From the NCBI RefSeq assembly GCF_020520425.1, contig NC_079491.1, positions 29,875,449-29,939,448 on the forward strand: 64,000 bases of DNA. The letters run 5' to 3'. The position numbers and the translations under genes are program-made. Below are positions 45,301 through 57,088 of this stretch, piece by piece. Source of the stretch: Spinacia oleracea (Eukaryota > Streptophyta > Magnoliopsida > Caryophyllales > Amaranthaceae). The notes beneath the pieces are model-generated. The model worked only from the letters and a program-made list of their open reading frames with translations. It was not told the origin of the DNA and ran no database searches. How positions within the stretch are numbered: position 1 is the stretch's first letter; each line of letters opens with the position of its first letter.

Positions 45301-46966
45301 GGTCCTTCTTCTGCGGTTACCTTAGATGTTCTTGGATTTATGGCTCCCTCTTCCTCTGATTGTTCTGTCCATACGAAATCTGTGACCGCCCTACAAACTG
45401 AAGTACAATCTCCTGCTTAATCTCCTGCTCAGAAGCCGGTACATTTTCTTACACTACTGTCAATGAACAATCCAATATATATTTATCTTAGAGAATTTTA
45501 ATGTTGGGTTTTACATATCTAATGTGCACAGGTAATCACCGCTGAAATTTTAAAGCGAGTTCCAGGTCTTAGGAGCTCCCGGAAGAGTCGAACTGATATG
45601 GAGAAGGAATTGGTTACTTCCATCAAGGAGTGCCAGGGAAATAGCAAGTAAATGTCAAACTATTTAGTAAATTATAAGGGGATTATGAATGTATATTGTT
45701 AATGTTTATAATTTTAAACATGGAATACAATAGTTTATTATTCTTCAATTGATCAATATATGCAGGGATGAAGGACCTGAGTTGATTGAGTTTGATGGTT
45801 TATGTCTAAGCAAATATCAGATGTATCGAATGGCAACAATGGATGAGTATGCGGGGATAGAATACGTCAAAGTGGCTAGTAAGATGTATACTAGCAGGTG
45901 GAAGGCAGAATTGGGTACCGGTAGAGGACGAAGTGTAATGCTTGAACCTAGTTTCGGGGTTAGTATTCAGACGAATTTCTCATCTATGTTATCATGATCC
46001 GACCATTTTTATTTAAACGTATCTTGAGCTACACCTTCTAATTGTGGCAGGTTAAGGTACAAACAAACGAACCCCTTCAGTCTCTTGTAGCCCCATTCGG
46101 TGCCCCCTTTGAAAACCTCGTCATTCGGGAAATGTTTGTGGTATGATTAATTACTCACTTTCATAATTTAATATATTTTTTATAATTATCTGTTAAATTA
46201 TTGAAAATTGGTGGTATTGTCTATACATTTCCATTTTGCAATTTATGCAGGTTGTAGTACCCGTGTTGCACATGTACTTCACACTTCCACCGCACACATG
46301 TTGGTATTGTGTTGCATTATCCATGAAGGATAAGCGGATTTGGGTCCTTGATCCTACATCAGACGAGCCTTTGTCTGAGCACGGTCGTCTGATTAGCCAC
46401 ATGGTAATGATTGTATGTAAAAACATTTAATAAATGTCGCATACATTTCATACATATGATTGACTTGTTAATCTTGCAGTTGAAGTACTTGGACACCCTG
46501 TTTTACTCTAAAGACGAGTCATGGGTAAAGGATGAACTGAGTGGATGGGGGGTTGACATTGTTTCTGTCCCACCGAGCGATGAGTAAGTAACCCAACACA
46601 ATCTCTTCGCGTAAATATAATTTGGTTCGTTTATATATTGATTTTATCATTGTCAAACACTGGTCATGCAGTGTGTCAAGTTGTGTTGTAATGCTAGCAT
46701 GGATAAAATACATAGTCCAACGCAACAAAATTTGTGCCACATTCAAACCGGTACGTTCATGTAGTTCCATGTGTTTAGTTGTGTGTGTTTATTTATCAAA
46801 ACAATAGTCTGTTGTAACAAATAATAATTATTTGCTATCTTATCATCATCAGGGTGCAATAGAGGATGCAAGGATATCACTTGTTGTTGATGATATCTTG
46901 TGCGATTTGAATGTGAGGAAATATGAGGTCTACGACCTTATTTGTGGGAGGCCAGTTCGTGTGTAG
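42330..46966 (+). pseudogene. Ulp1-like (C48) cysteine protease gene, transposon type, decayed
   Basis: Layout: a noncoding leader exon ends at 42533; the ATG is at 43142; exons 43142-43237, 43345-43509 and from 43655 follow, then small exons to a TAG at 46964-46966. The N-terminal part (KLRNLSPEFAYWLVTRVDG, then YDWCTFCFEWL) pairs with the minus-strand copy at 48.1-52.8 kb. The C-terminal part is Ulp1-like, with Asp in WVLDPTSD and Cys in SSCVVMLAW. It is broken: a small deletion with frameshift near 43766-43775, TAG at 44322 where the other copy has Lys, TAA at 45418, and a further frame change near 45150. The His position of the triad aligns to Cys (TCWYC against DHWWC). Such genes are known cargo of plant Mutator-like elements. 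Confidence 0.75.
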
Positions 46967-48143
46967 ACCGTGTTGACGTGCTTCGATATAAGTTTTTGAA
47001 TGTACTTGATATACAGTTGTGTAGTTCGGCAACTCTGTTGCATTTGAATTCTGGTACTTTAGTTTGGAAGTTAGTTTGGAAACTTTAGTACGTTAGACCA
47101 AACATTTGATGTTTATATGTTTATAATTCTGCTGTGAACTATGGGTTCTTTTGTTTTAAATGAATGAACAGGTACAAATAAGATATTTATGCAATTAAGA
47201 CCTGTGAATTGTAGTTAGGTAGAAATTACATAAATTGAACACAGGTAGATAAATGAACACAGGAGGAAATGGAAACAAGATATTTATGAAATGTAATGAA
47301 ATACAGGTCAACTTTGGTATGTGTATGGCATTTGTCAACTTTTTATGAAATGTAATGAAATACAAGTCAACTTTGGTATGTGTATGATATTTGTCAACTT
47401 TTGTATGTGTATGACATTTGTCAACTACGTTTTGGTACACTTCAAGTAGTCCAAAATTCAAGTTTGGTATGTCATTTTTCAACTTTGGTAGTATGACATT
47501 TGTCAACTTAGTTTTGGTACACTTCATATAGTCCAACATTTATGTTTGGTATGGAATTTGTCAACTTTGGCATGGTATGACATTTGTCAACTTTGGCATG
47601 AATATGACATTTGTCTACTGAGTTTTGGTACACTTCATGTAGTACAAAAATCAAGTTTGGTACGTTTCATGTTGCCAGATCTTAGAGCTTTTGGTACATT
47701 ACACGTAGCCAGAATATCTGGACTTGTGGTCAAATTTTTTACAGTTCATGTGGCCACAACTTCTCATTTGGTACATTTCATATGGCCTGAACTTCTAATT
47801 TGACTTCGAATTTGATACGTTTCATATGGCACATTTTCATGTAGGCAGAACTTCCACTACTTTGGTATAACTTTGTATTGTCAACTTACATTACGGTCAA
47901 CTTATCCATAAAGTTAGGAAAAGTAGACCTAAATTATCCAACAAATTATCCAAATTAATTTGAACCCATTAAATCTCACAAAATAGACCTAAATTATCCA
48001 TAAAGCACTAAACTAATCCCAAACGAAGTTAATTATCCAAAAGCAGTAAACATTACCACCCAAGGTATCCGACTAAAATCTTTAATCCGGCTAATAAAAC
48101 AGTTTCCAACAATTACATAATACTACTACGAATCAGATGCCTT
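46967..48143. repeat. Convergent spacer with TTTGGTACATTTCATGT-type repeats
   Basis: Between the 3' ends of the two Ulp1-like genes. From about 47290 to 47850 a loose tandem array alternates TTTGTCAACTTTGGTATG and TTTGGTACACTTCATGTAG units. The TTTGGTA words recur in the flanks of the MULE transposase gene (56.6 and 61.3 kb). No gene seen. Confidence 0.6.
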
Positions 48144-51100
48144 TCAAGTACAGGTGATTGCTGACAATGCTTCATCCTTTGCTTCATTAAATTCCAAGAG
48201 AAAGTCGTCCATCAGTAGCGCTTTTCGAGCCATAACAATATTTTCCTACAACGATGAATGAAGGGTAATTAGGAGCAGTAGTTTATAGGCTAGCAACTTA
48301 GGACCATGTAATTTGAGGGCTAATATCACAGTCTCGTACCATTCTATATTTTGATACGATACGAGCGGCCGATGACTTTATCCATCCCAACATTAGTACG
48401 CCGCAACTATGACTGTAAAAAACCCAGTTGGTTGTGATTAAACAGGGAAATAAAATTGAATTGACACATAGATTGAATCATCGGTCCACTGGTTCAGTTC
48501 ACATACTTGTCGGTGTTGTTCATAAGCTCCACTAGTTGTCTTCCCCAACTACCCATTGTGCCTAGTTCCCACTGGGGGTCATGGACATTTAACATTGTGT
48601 CGACGGCCGGGATCTGTGATGTAAAGCATTCATACTTAATCTGAACATCAATCCCAGAAATTGTAGTTTGTAGATGACATTCGGCGTAAAAACATTTGGA
48701 AAGCAAAACATACCATATTTTTCAGAATGGACTTATGCTTCTCCTCGGGGTTGGGGTACATAGTATCCATGAACCATATGGTCTTCTTCTTCAACTCAAA
48801 TGCAGCACACCACCAATGGTCATCGTCCAACACAGGAACAAAAATATGTTTCCATCATATTACCAATGAATTAATAGTTATTTGCATATCGGAGAACATG
48901 TGAAAGGAGAATGTTAAGAGTAGGAAAAATACCACACAAATCTGGGATGCGGTGGTTATGTCCCGAAGCGGTTGGCCGTGCTTCTTTGCGAGATGTTCGA
49001 AATGATCCTTATTCGTAATTACCCTCATCTGTAATATAAAATGATGTTAAATAAATATATTCTGGTGTGTCAGTTAAACGCCTAATACTTAAAAATGTGA
49101 TTTAACGTAATTACCGCAAAAGTTGGGTCAAGCATAATTCTCTGACTCTTGCCTTCGTAATCCAATGCCCACTTTTTCATATACATCTCCGCAGCCATCC
49201 TTACATAATCAGCACTGACCCTCGCTCTTGTATGCAGGACCCCATAACAGTCTCTTTGGGTTGCACTCCTGCCATCGCAGGTAATCATGACTTGTCCTGG
49301 ACTGCAAAACAAGACGCAAAACTGGTTTAGTTAAGGTATTAAATGGGATCATATTCTTATAAGTTGATTAACTTACTTAGCCTCGTCTCTCAAATCTTTC
49401 CATCTCTTAACAAATGCAGTTATGTCATTCACCGGACCTGAGACCCTTTGGTTTGTACCAGACACGAAATCTCCCGAAAATACTACTGAAGATGGAACAT
49501 GAGTTCGGTGTAAACTCCTCCTCCTTGGTCCTCCTCCAGCAGCGGCCTCATTCAACTCCTTAGGATTGTCCTGCGCATCCTGGTTCAACTCCTTACTAGT
49601 CACTGACTCGTCCTGATTCAACTCCTTATTGTTCCCAGGATCATTCTCATTAATGCCATGACACTCTTCGTTACCTTGTGCTAATACGGAATGAAGAGAT
49701 TCATTCGCAACGTTGCCAATGACATCAGTAACTGACACTTGATGCTGATTGTCCATGCGCAATAAATCGTCGACAGCGGCCATCGTCTTGTTGTACTCTT
49801 GTTGCTGTATATGGGTTCTTTGCGAGGTTGGATTGATCATCCTTGGACTTCCTATTTGCTCATAAGACGTCAATGGTTGATTCAAATCAAGGTCAAGTTC
49901 TTGGTTATTATCAGCAAATTGTTGAGCTGGAGAATGGATATGGTACTGGTCATGTATGGAAAACCCAAACGGTCTTGTGCTGTCATGTGCCGTTTGCAAC
50001 TTATCAATCTTCTCCTCCAGCCTCTCTAGGTAAGGTGTGATCAACTTCATAATCTGTACCATGACCAACTTTTAGTTTGTAGACTCGAACGACTGTTAAA
50101 ATGTAAAAAAATAAATGTGAAGATGAATTATATACATTATTAACTAGCCTTGTGTCCTCGCAATCCTCATCTTCCAACGAGATGGTTGTAATTTTGTCTC
50201 TAGCGATTCGGGGATGTGGTTCCCCATAAGCAACGTCCAGTGACTGCGACTAGGGGTGTTAATGAGCCGAGCCGAGACCGAACTTAAGCATGCTCGGCTC
50301 GAGCTCGATACTTCCAACCTTAGGCTCGGCTCGAGCTCGAAGCTCGACGAGCCTAGGAAATTAAGCTCGAGCTCGGGCTCGAAACTAAGCTCGGTTCGGC
50401 TCGAGCTCGAAGTTTCAAGCATGGAAAAAAAAAGCTCGTAACTTTAAAACTGGGCTTAGTTAGAAGTTGGATCTACATCAAATCAAACATTTGATTACTA
50501 GACCCAAATATACTCCGGCTACACTCCGGCCCAATTCAAAAATAGCGAGAGTTATAGGAAATTATATGTGGGATATGAGCGGATGATGGACTGAAATTAT
50601 GTGTGGGATATGAGTGGATGATGATGATAAGAAAGAAAAATGCAATGACGAAGAGTTGAAATCTGATGAGGAAATGGTTTTATGTACTTTTAGTTTATTT
50701 GGTTTTATTATCATTAAAAGTTGGTAAATCAAAAATCCCATTTCAAAGGACAATCTAAATACACCAAATAAATAATGATTGTTGTAATATGAGTTTAATT
50801 TATATGCATCTCGATTTTTCGTATTGTGGTAATCAACCAATGTGGGACTCAAAACTAGTCTCAACTAGTAAAAATTATTACCCTTAAAAACTCAACTCGA
50901 GCTTGCTCACGAGCTTTCGAGCCGAGCCTAGAATATCTCAAGCTTGGCTCATTAAGATCTCGAGCCGAATCCGAGCTCGAGTCGAGCCCGCTCGAGCCGA
51001 GCTTTGACCGAGCTTTAGCGAGCCGAGCATCGAATAGTTCACGAGCAGGCTCAACTCATTAACACCCCTAACTGCGACATTAAACATTAAACAATTCCAA

Positions 51101-52836
51101 AAATAATAACCAGAATAAGTTTGCTACACATGATTTAAATTTTCTGATTCATTGTAAAAGGATCAACTTACTGAAAGCTTTCCGTAGTCGTCAGTTTCCT
51201 TCTTGTCCAAACCCCTAGCCAAGAAGACATGCTCAGTTGTCCAAACTCCTATCCTTGGAAACTCGTTCCACGACAGAGGAGGCCTGTTCAAATGATCTAA
51301 GTAGAATATCTGTTGACCAAATGCAATGTTAATAATTTATTTAAATGTAGTTAAAAAAAACGAAAATACATATTCACTATGGGGGAAAATGTTTGGAAAA
51401 CTACCAAGAGGAACAGAGTACAACCACCACATCCCGCCACGAACCCTGCTTTATCAAACTTCTCAGTAAACTCACAAGACTTAGTCATAAGCCACTCATG
51501 GGCAAACGTACACCAATCGTATTCAATTGATCTGTCTGCCACGGTACATGCTTGCATCAAGGGCTTAGACATATACGATCCATCAGTCGAAGGACATATG
51601 ACCAGACCCAAAAGCGCCATCAAGAAAGCAGTACGGAATTCGCTACGGGACGACTCGGTTTCTAGCTCGATGACGTTGCCATCTTCATACTCTACGACTA
51701 ACGCATCCATGACTGAACGCAACGAAACCATTTCCTTTCCCTCTCCATTCACAATTGTAAATTTCCGAGACACCTTCCCAGCCTTAACAACCAACGCCTG
51801 ATTATCATTCTCTTCGTAGGGAACCGTCTTACCTCCCATTAGGAGATCAAATACGCATTTCCATTGTGTTGGGGACAACGGTAAGACTCTGTCATCACCT
51901 GCAACCAAGGTATGGGCAACTCCATCCACCCTTGTCATTAACCAATAGCAGAACTGTCGCGAGAGTTGGGTCAACTTCAACTTTAGCATCCCACCAAAAC
52001 CCATATGTTTAACAACTTCAATTCTAGAAGCATCAAACCTTTTGATCAACTTCGAAAATGCATCAACACGGCAAATGACCGCTGGTTGCTGTAAACATGA
52101 AGAGCGTATGGTCATAGGCAAACATACACAACTAGAAATGAAAAATGGGACCCTGAGTTTTAATGAATACAGTTTTATGATGTAGATACACTTTACTGAC
52201 TAACCTTGTTGCGACATTTTTGTAGTTGCGTCGCAACACATAACTCTCCCCTCCTAACTTGTTCCCCGGTTGAGAGACCTTTGGTTCTTCTCACAACATA
52301 TTGCTGCTCCTGAATAGCAATAAGAAATATATTAAGAATTAGTTTTTGTCAATCATCAGGGGAACCAAATGTCCAAACTCACTCCTACTGCATTGCTTTA
52401 CCTGTGGCCGTGGCTTTGGGGTAGGTAGTCGTCTTCTTTTTACACCTTGCTGGGGTAATATTTTCCGAGAAACTAGTTGTTTGTATCCCCTCTTAATTGG
52501 ATGTGGTTCTCGCTCTAGCACTTCATCGTACTCCTCATCAGAATTCTCAACTTCATCATAGTTAGTCTCCTCAGCTTCATAGTCCTCATCACCCTCACCC
52601 TGACTTTCGTCTTCGTACGAATCTTCTTCTACAAACCCCCTACTCTTTTTCGTTGGCGGATTATGATTAGGTTTAAGTACACTCAAGTCACTGGTGAAGT
52701 ATTTACACAGATCATCATCCCCAAAGTCCTCGAAAGATTTGTGTTTTTTGTATTTGGTCTTTGAAGTTCCCTCATATTCAATGACATTATTCCCCACTTT
52801 TCTCTTCGTATGACTATGAACTAGTCCCTTCCTCAT
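48144..52836 (-). CDS. Ulp1-like (C48) cysteine protease gene, transposon type, nearly intact
   Basis: Twelve coding exons can be joined from the ATG at 52836 to TGA 48144-48146: 52836-52402, 52309-52205, 52088-51405, 51309-51172, 50243-50145, 50053-49377, 49301-49115, 49028-48933, an exon near 48830-48714, 48613-48507, 48412-48340 and 48245-48144. Phases fit wherever both borders are clear. The only weak point is the missing AG acceptor before the 48.8 kb exon. An acidic N-terminus (DEDYEAEETNYDEVE) is followed by the conserved domain shared with the 43 kb copy, a linker with three KELNxD/E units and the Ulp1 domain. Catalytic residues: His in DDDHWWC, Asp in FMDTMYP, Cys in HSCGVLMLGW. It would remove SUMO- or ubiquitin-like modifiers; the target is unknown. 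A noncoding leader exon ends at 53411. Confidence 0.75.
50251..51070. mobile_element. hAT element, 820 bp, nonautonomous
   Basis: Perfect 16-bp terminal inverted repeats TAGGGGTGTTAATGAG (50251-50266, 51055-51070) and a perfect 8-bp target duplication ACTGCGAC (50243-50250, 51071-51078). Subterminal regions are packed with GAGCTCGAGC and GAGCCGAGC motifs in both orientations, as expected for transposase-binding sites. No transposase frame. It sits in an intron of the Ulp1-like gene exactly at a splice acceptor. Confidence 0.93.
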
Positions 52837-53411
52837 GACACTGTGAAAATAATAAAGTGGGAGACACAAAATCATATACTTATACTCATGTCAAATCACC
52901 AGCAACAAACACAAAAATAAACCCAACATTACGCAAAATGGTTTGGTTCATTATTTTTTACCAGCCCCACCCGAGAAAGTTTGATTCGGGTCTTAATTTA
53001 GTTAACTACAATTACTTCATAGTCATCTCAAATCACCAAAGACTCTCACAAAAAAGTACCATACATTAATCAATTTGACTACAGTACTAAATACTCATGT
53101 CAATTCCCCAACAAGTAACGGCAAAAATACCAATCCTTAATCCAGTTGTAAGAACCCTAATTTAAGAACCCTAATTTAAAAACGACAACTTTAGAATTGG
53201 GTATTTTCATAAACTTGACTTCACTACACTTACGTTATACTCCTGTCAAATCACCCTACAACCAACGAAAAAAAATCATACATACCTCAAAAAGGGTTTG
53301 TTAATTCCATTTAGGCAACCCTAATTTTAAATTGGGAACAATCGAATTGGAAACAAGTAGTGTTTGAAATTGTAATACTAAAACTGTAAATAAAATTTCG
53401 ACTTGGTTACC

Positions 53412-53901
53412 TGGGTGTTGGATTTCGTGAACGCCGTCGACAAGGCAAGTCGGAGTGGGGAAGTCGAAGAACAGCGAAACTTCTGGAGAGAGGAAATACA
53501 CCAGTATAAATGACAGGAGAGAGAAAGGATTTTCCCTTAATACATTTATTTAAAATAAAAATTATTGGTTTAATATACAATTATCTCTATTGTGGAATCG
53601 ACATGTGTCATTGTTATGAAAAATACATTTTTTGAAATTTAAGTGTCAGTCAATTCTCCCGCCAATAAATAAGATGATATTACAAGGACAATTTTAAGCC
53701 CCCAATGGTTGAATCTATTTTAAATCACAAAGTACGAACTTGACATATTTGTAAAATTATACGTACCAATTTCGCTAATATCTATCATATTTAAATAAAT
53801 TTAAGTACCAAATGACGGTAGTATGTAACTAAATTATAACAAAAAGGACATAAAGAATAATACAAAAAATGTTCACTAATGCTTCGAAACTACTAAGTGT
53901 T
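53412..53901. other. 5' flank of the right Ulp1-like gene
   Basis: Minus-strand leader exon and promoter-like AT-rich DNA upstream of the 52836 ATG. Pyrimidine-rich CTCTCTCC sequence near 53480-53520 lies just at the probable transcription start. No other feature seen. Confidence 0.45.
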
Positions 53902-54123
53902 AAGGTTTAAAGGTTTAGGGTTAAGGGTTAAGGGTCAATGGTCAAGGGATAAGGGTTAAGGGTTAATGGCTAGGGGTTTAGGGTTTAGGGTTTAGGGTTA
54001 CTCAATTAAAATAAGACCCACTAGCCATGTAATTTAGGGTTTAGGGTTTAGGGTTTAGGGTTTAGGGTTTAGGATTTAGGATTTTTTATAAGTTTTTTTA
54101 ATATAAAATTAGGGTTTAGGGCC
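53902..54123. repeat. Interstitial telomeric repeat tract
   Basis: Two blocks of plant-type TTTAGGG repeats (about 53902-53999 and 54032-54082, plus a last TTTAGGG at 54113), with degenerate variants such as TTAAGGG. They are interrupted by about 32 bases of unrelated DNA. The solo LTR is inserted at the right edge. Confidence 0.92.
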
Positions 54124-55638
54124 TGTGAGGGGGTCGAAAAAGCACGAGGCTAATGCGTGACCTCGTCCCTCGTGGGTGTGACGCTTCTTTTTGTTAAATC
54201 AAGTGTAATTGGATTTCCTGTGAGTTTACACCCAATTGACTAGTAATATAGGAGTCGCCATTCAGTTTTTAACGACAATGAGAAAAACTGACAAAACCCG
54301 ATTATCGTGACATAAAGGGAGTGCAATTATGTTTGACCACGACGGCCGTAGGTTCCCTTGTGATCCCTGGTGGTGGGGATCGCTCAACGTACACCCGCAG
54401 GGTAGAGATTGAGGGTTCGGGGGACTGTAACTACCGAGAGGAGTATTCGCTCTTCGATAACTCCAGAGGCAGGATATCCTTACTAGCTCAGCATAAATAA
54501 TTGAAGGGACATGCGTTAACTATTAAACTAATCTGAGTCGATTTTAACAATATGCAACATATAGTACTAGATCGAACGCGATTATCTGATTTAGATTGTT
54601 TTAAGGGACCTAGCATGATAATCCAATTTCCCAAAAATATCATATTTATTAAGCGTGATCGAACAATCAGATTTAGTTAGTTTAACAGTTCATAAAAGGG
54701 CGAGGAAAGCAATTAAACCATGGAAAAGGGACACATTACGACGCACCCTTGAGAGGTGCGTCACGGTTCTCAGAAAACTAACCACTTTGACTTTGCTATT
54801 TCTCCTTTTATTTAACGAATCTCAAATTATGGGACGGGATACGTTCTGTTCGATTTATGGATCGATTGCGATAGAACGCGTGATCAGTTTTGCAGCGTGA
54901 GGCTTAGGCTTAGGGGTTTAGAGTCAATACTCAGAATAATAATTGTGTGTTGTGTGTTTCACGTCGAACTTAAGGCCCTATTTATAGAAAAGAGTTCGCG
55001 GAAAGATAGAATTGTAGAACTCTAATCCACGAGGAATTAGGAAAGAACACGTCCCAGGTATTTTCAGCGCCCAGGGTTGGGCGTCAAAGATTTCGGCGCC
55101 CAGCTCTGGGCGTTGGAAATAGGATCCATACAATTTCAGCGCCCAGGGCTGGGCGTTGAAATTGATGTTTGGGCCGTTTCTTTGTCAGATTCGGACTCTT
55201 AGAATCCGGAGTGTATGAGACTTTAATCGAGTCTTTTAGTGCGTATTAATTTTATGATGGAATGCATCTGGGCCTGTTACGAACTCTAGGCTCGTTAGGA
55301 TTTTAATTAATACGTAACTCTTATTTTCGAATCGTATTAGGAACAAGATTCTCTCGCAATTTCTATCTCATTTAGGATTTATGTTGCAGTGCAACACCTA
55401 ATTCTGACAGGTTTCTATCTTTTGTGACTTGCCACTTTTAACAACTACCCATTACGGCAGTTACTATTTTTAGCAGGCTTCCATAAATAGCAGGTTTCTA
55501 TAAATAGCAGGTTTCGGGTGAAATGAAAAGGGGAATTGAGATTCGTTATTTTATAGGAGATGCGTTGTCAAGTGGAGATTTATGCTTTCATCATCGAACC
55601 TTCCCTTTCGGGAATGGGGACAAAAGTAGGTGTCTACA
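54124..55638 (-). repeat. Solo LTR with 5-bp target duplication
   Basis: Begins TGTGAGGGGGTCG and ends GGTGTCTACA. GGGCC directly flanks it on both sides (54119-54123, 55639-55643). No internal retroelement sequence is present, so it is a solo LTR left by recombination between two LTRs. A TATA box (CTATAAATAGGG on the minus strand, about 54975-54986) sets the orientation. Three GCGCCCAGnnnTGGGCG hairpins (55067-55083, 55096-55112, 55139-55155) lie upstream of that TATA box. Confidence 0.93.
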
Positions 55639-55643
55639 GGGCC

Positions 55644-55945
55644 TCCCTCCGTCCCGGAATACTTGAAACCGTTTGACCGGCAGGGAGTTTAATTCATTGT
55701 AATTGACTTCTTATTTAATTGAAAGGTAGTTAGTAGTGGGGTATTTTTTAATATAGATAGTGGGATGTGGTGGGGAGTCATGAATTTTTTAACGTTTATT
55801 TGGGTTTAGGGTTGTTGGTGGGCCCTTAGGTAAGGTGAGCAAATAATAAAATATTATGTATAGTTTCCATTTTTAGAAGCGTTTCCAGTAATCCGGGACG
55901 GCCCGATAAGGAAAGCGTTTCAAGTATTCCGGGACGGAGGGAGTA
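55644..55945. mobile_element. Stowaway-like MITE, left edge hit by the LTR
   Basis: The ends TCCCTCCGTCCCGGAATACT and its inverted copy at 55921-55945 match the family at 39381-39702. The left TA is replaced by GGGCC sequence, so the LTR target lay at or very near this MITE end. A further lone end of the same family is at about 55981-56013. Confidence 0.75.
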
Positions 55946-56013
55946 ATAGTCAAAGTTATGCAATGGCGAGCGTGTCCATTCAAAACGTTGCGAGTATTCC
56001 GGGACAGAGGGAG

Positions 56014-57088
56014 TGTATGTTTGTTTTATTGAAATAGAATAAGATCATTTCGGATGTCATTTCGGATCTCGGGTTTCATTTATACATGTCGGTTTTCATC
56101 TAAAAATAATCGATTTTCATTCATAAGCGATCCGATTTAGATTCGATAGCCAGGATCAATATAGATTGATTTGTTCATATCGGTTATAATGTATGATATT
56201 AGGGTGTAGGGTATGATATTCGGGTTTTTTTTCAAATAGTAGTTCAACCAATGAATCAAATACCTACACATGAAACGTATTTTTTCAAATAGTAGTTCAA
56301 CCAATGAATCTATTCTAAATTAAGGGCATAGATTTAATACCATTTCAAATAGGGCATAGATTTAATACAACCACTGAATCTATTCTAAATTAAGTATGGA
56401 CTTATAATTCTTAATTATCCCCTACCCTATGTGATGTATATATTACTGGACACTAAGTAGGGAATTCTTAAAAATTGGTACCCTAGTTATACAAATACAG
56501 CCCATGCATGTGGTATAATTCTTCGTCAAATGATGATATGGTACACAATACGTACCAAATTTTCATTTTTTTTGAATATGGTACTATTTTAATACGAAAT
56601 TTTGTTCATTTCACGTTTGGTATAACTAAAATACCAGAATTTATGTGGGGTCGTGAATTTGGTACATATATCATACCATACCAACAATAATGGTATATAA
56701 CAAATACCAAATTTGCTTCATGGGACTAATTTAATAGAATGTTAATATTTTTTAAATGAATGGTACAAATGAAGTACCAACCTTCGTTTAAACGTATTTC
56801 TGGTGTACTAAATTTCAAATTTAGTATCATATGTAAACTTGTTTATTACATATCTAAAGTATGGTACATAAATAGTACCAATATTTATATTGGTACACAT
56901 ACAGTCCCACAATTTCCCCCCCCTCAAAATTAAGACAAAAAAATTAAACACAACCATAAGTGTGATGGAGAGAGACTGAAATAAGTAACAAATGTTTTGG
57001 CCAAATTGTTATACAATGTTACAGTGTTTATTAAAAACATGTATGTAGTAACTACTACAGCTACACTATAATGAGAAATGTAATACCC
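56014..57088. other. 3' flank of the MULE transposase gene with TTTGGTAC-rich DNA
   Basis: No gene. It includes tandemly related AATAGTAGTTCAACCAATGAATC pieces (56240-56310). The stretch at 56470-56930 is dense in GGTACAxxxAGTACCAA words and contains one copy of the direct repeat described separately. Confidence 0.5.
56591..56725. repeat. Direct repeat, left copy (partner at 61252-61386)
   Basis: About 135 bp with around 90 percent identity and the same orientation as 61252-61386. Both contain ATACCAGAATTTATGTGGGG and ATACCATACCA. The pair brackets the transposase gene. Confidence 0.8.

Noticed and set aside
50500..50870. Minus-strand 100-codon ORF inside the hAT element
   Set aside because: No transposase motif or known domain; it lies in AT-rich filler of a nonautonomous element.
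54655..54900. 81-codon ORF
   Set aside because: It lies within the solo LTR, has no family resemblance and is antisense to the LTR promoter.
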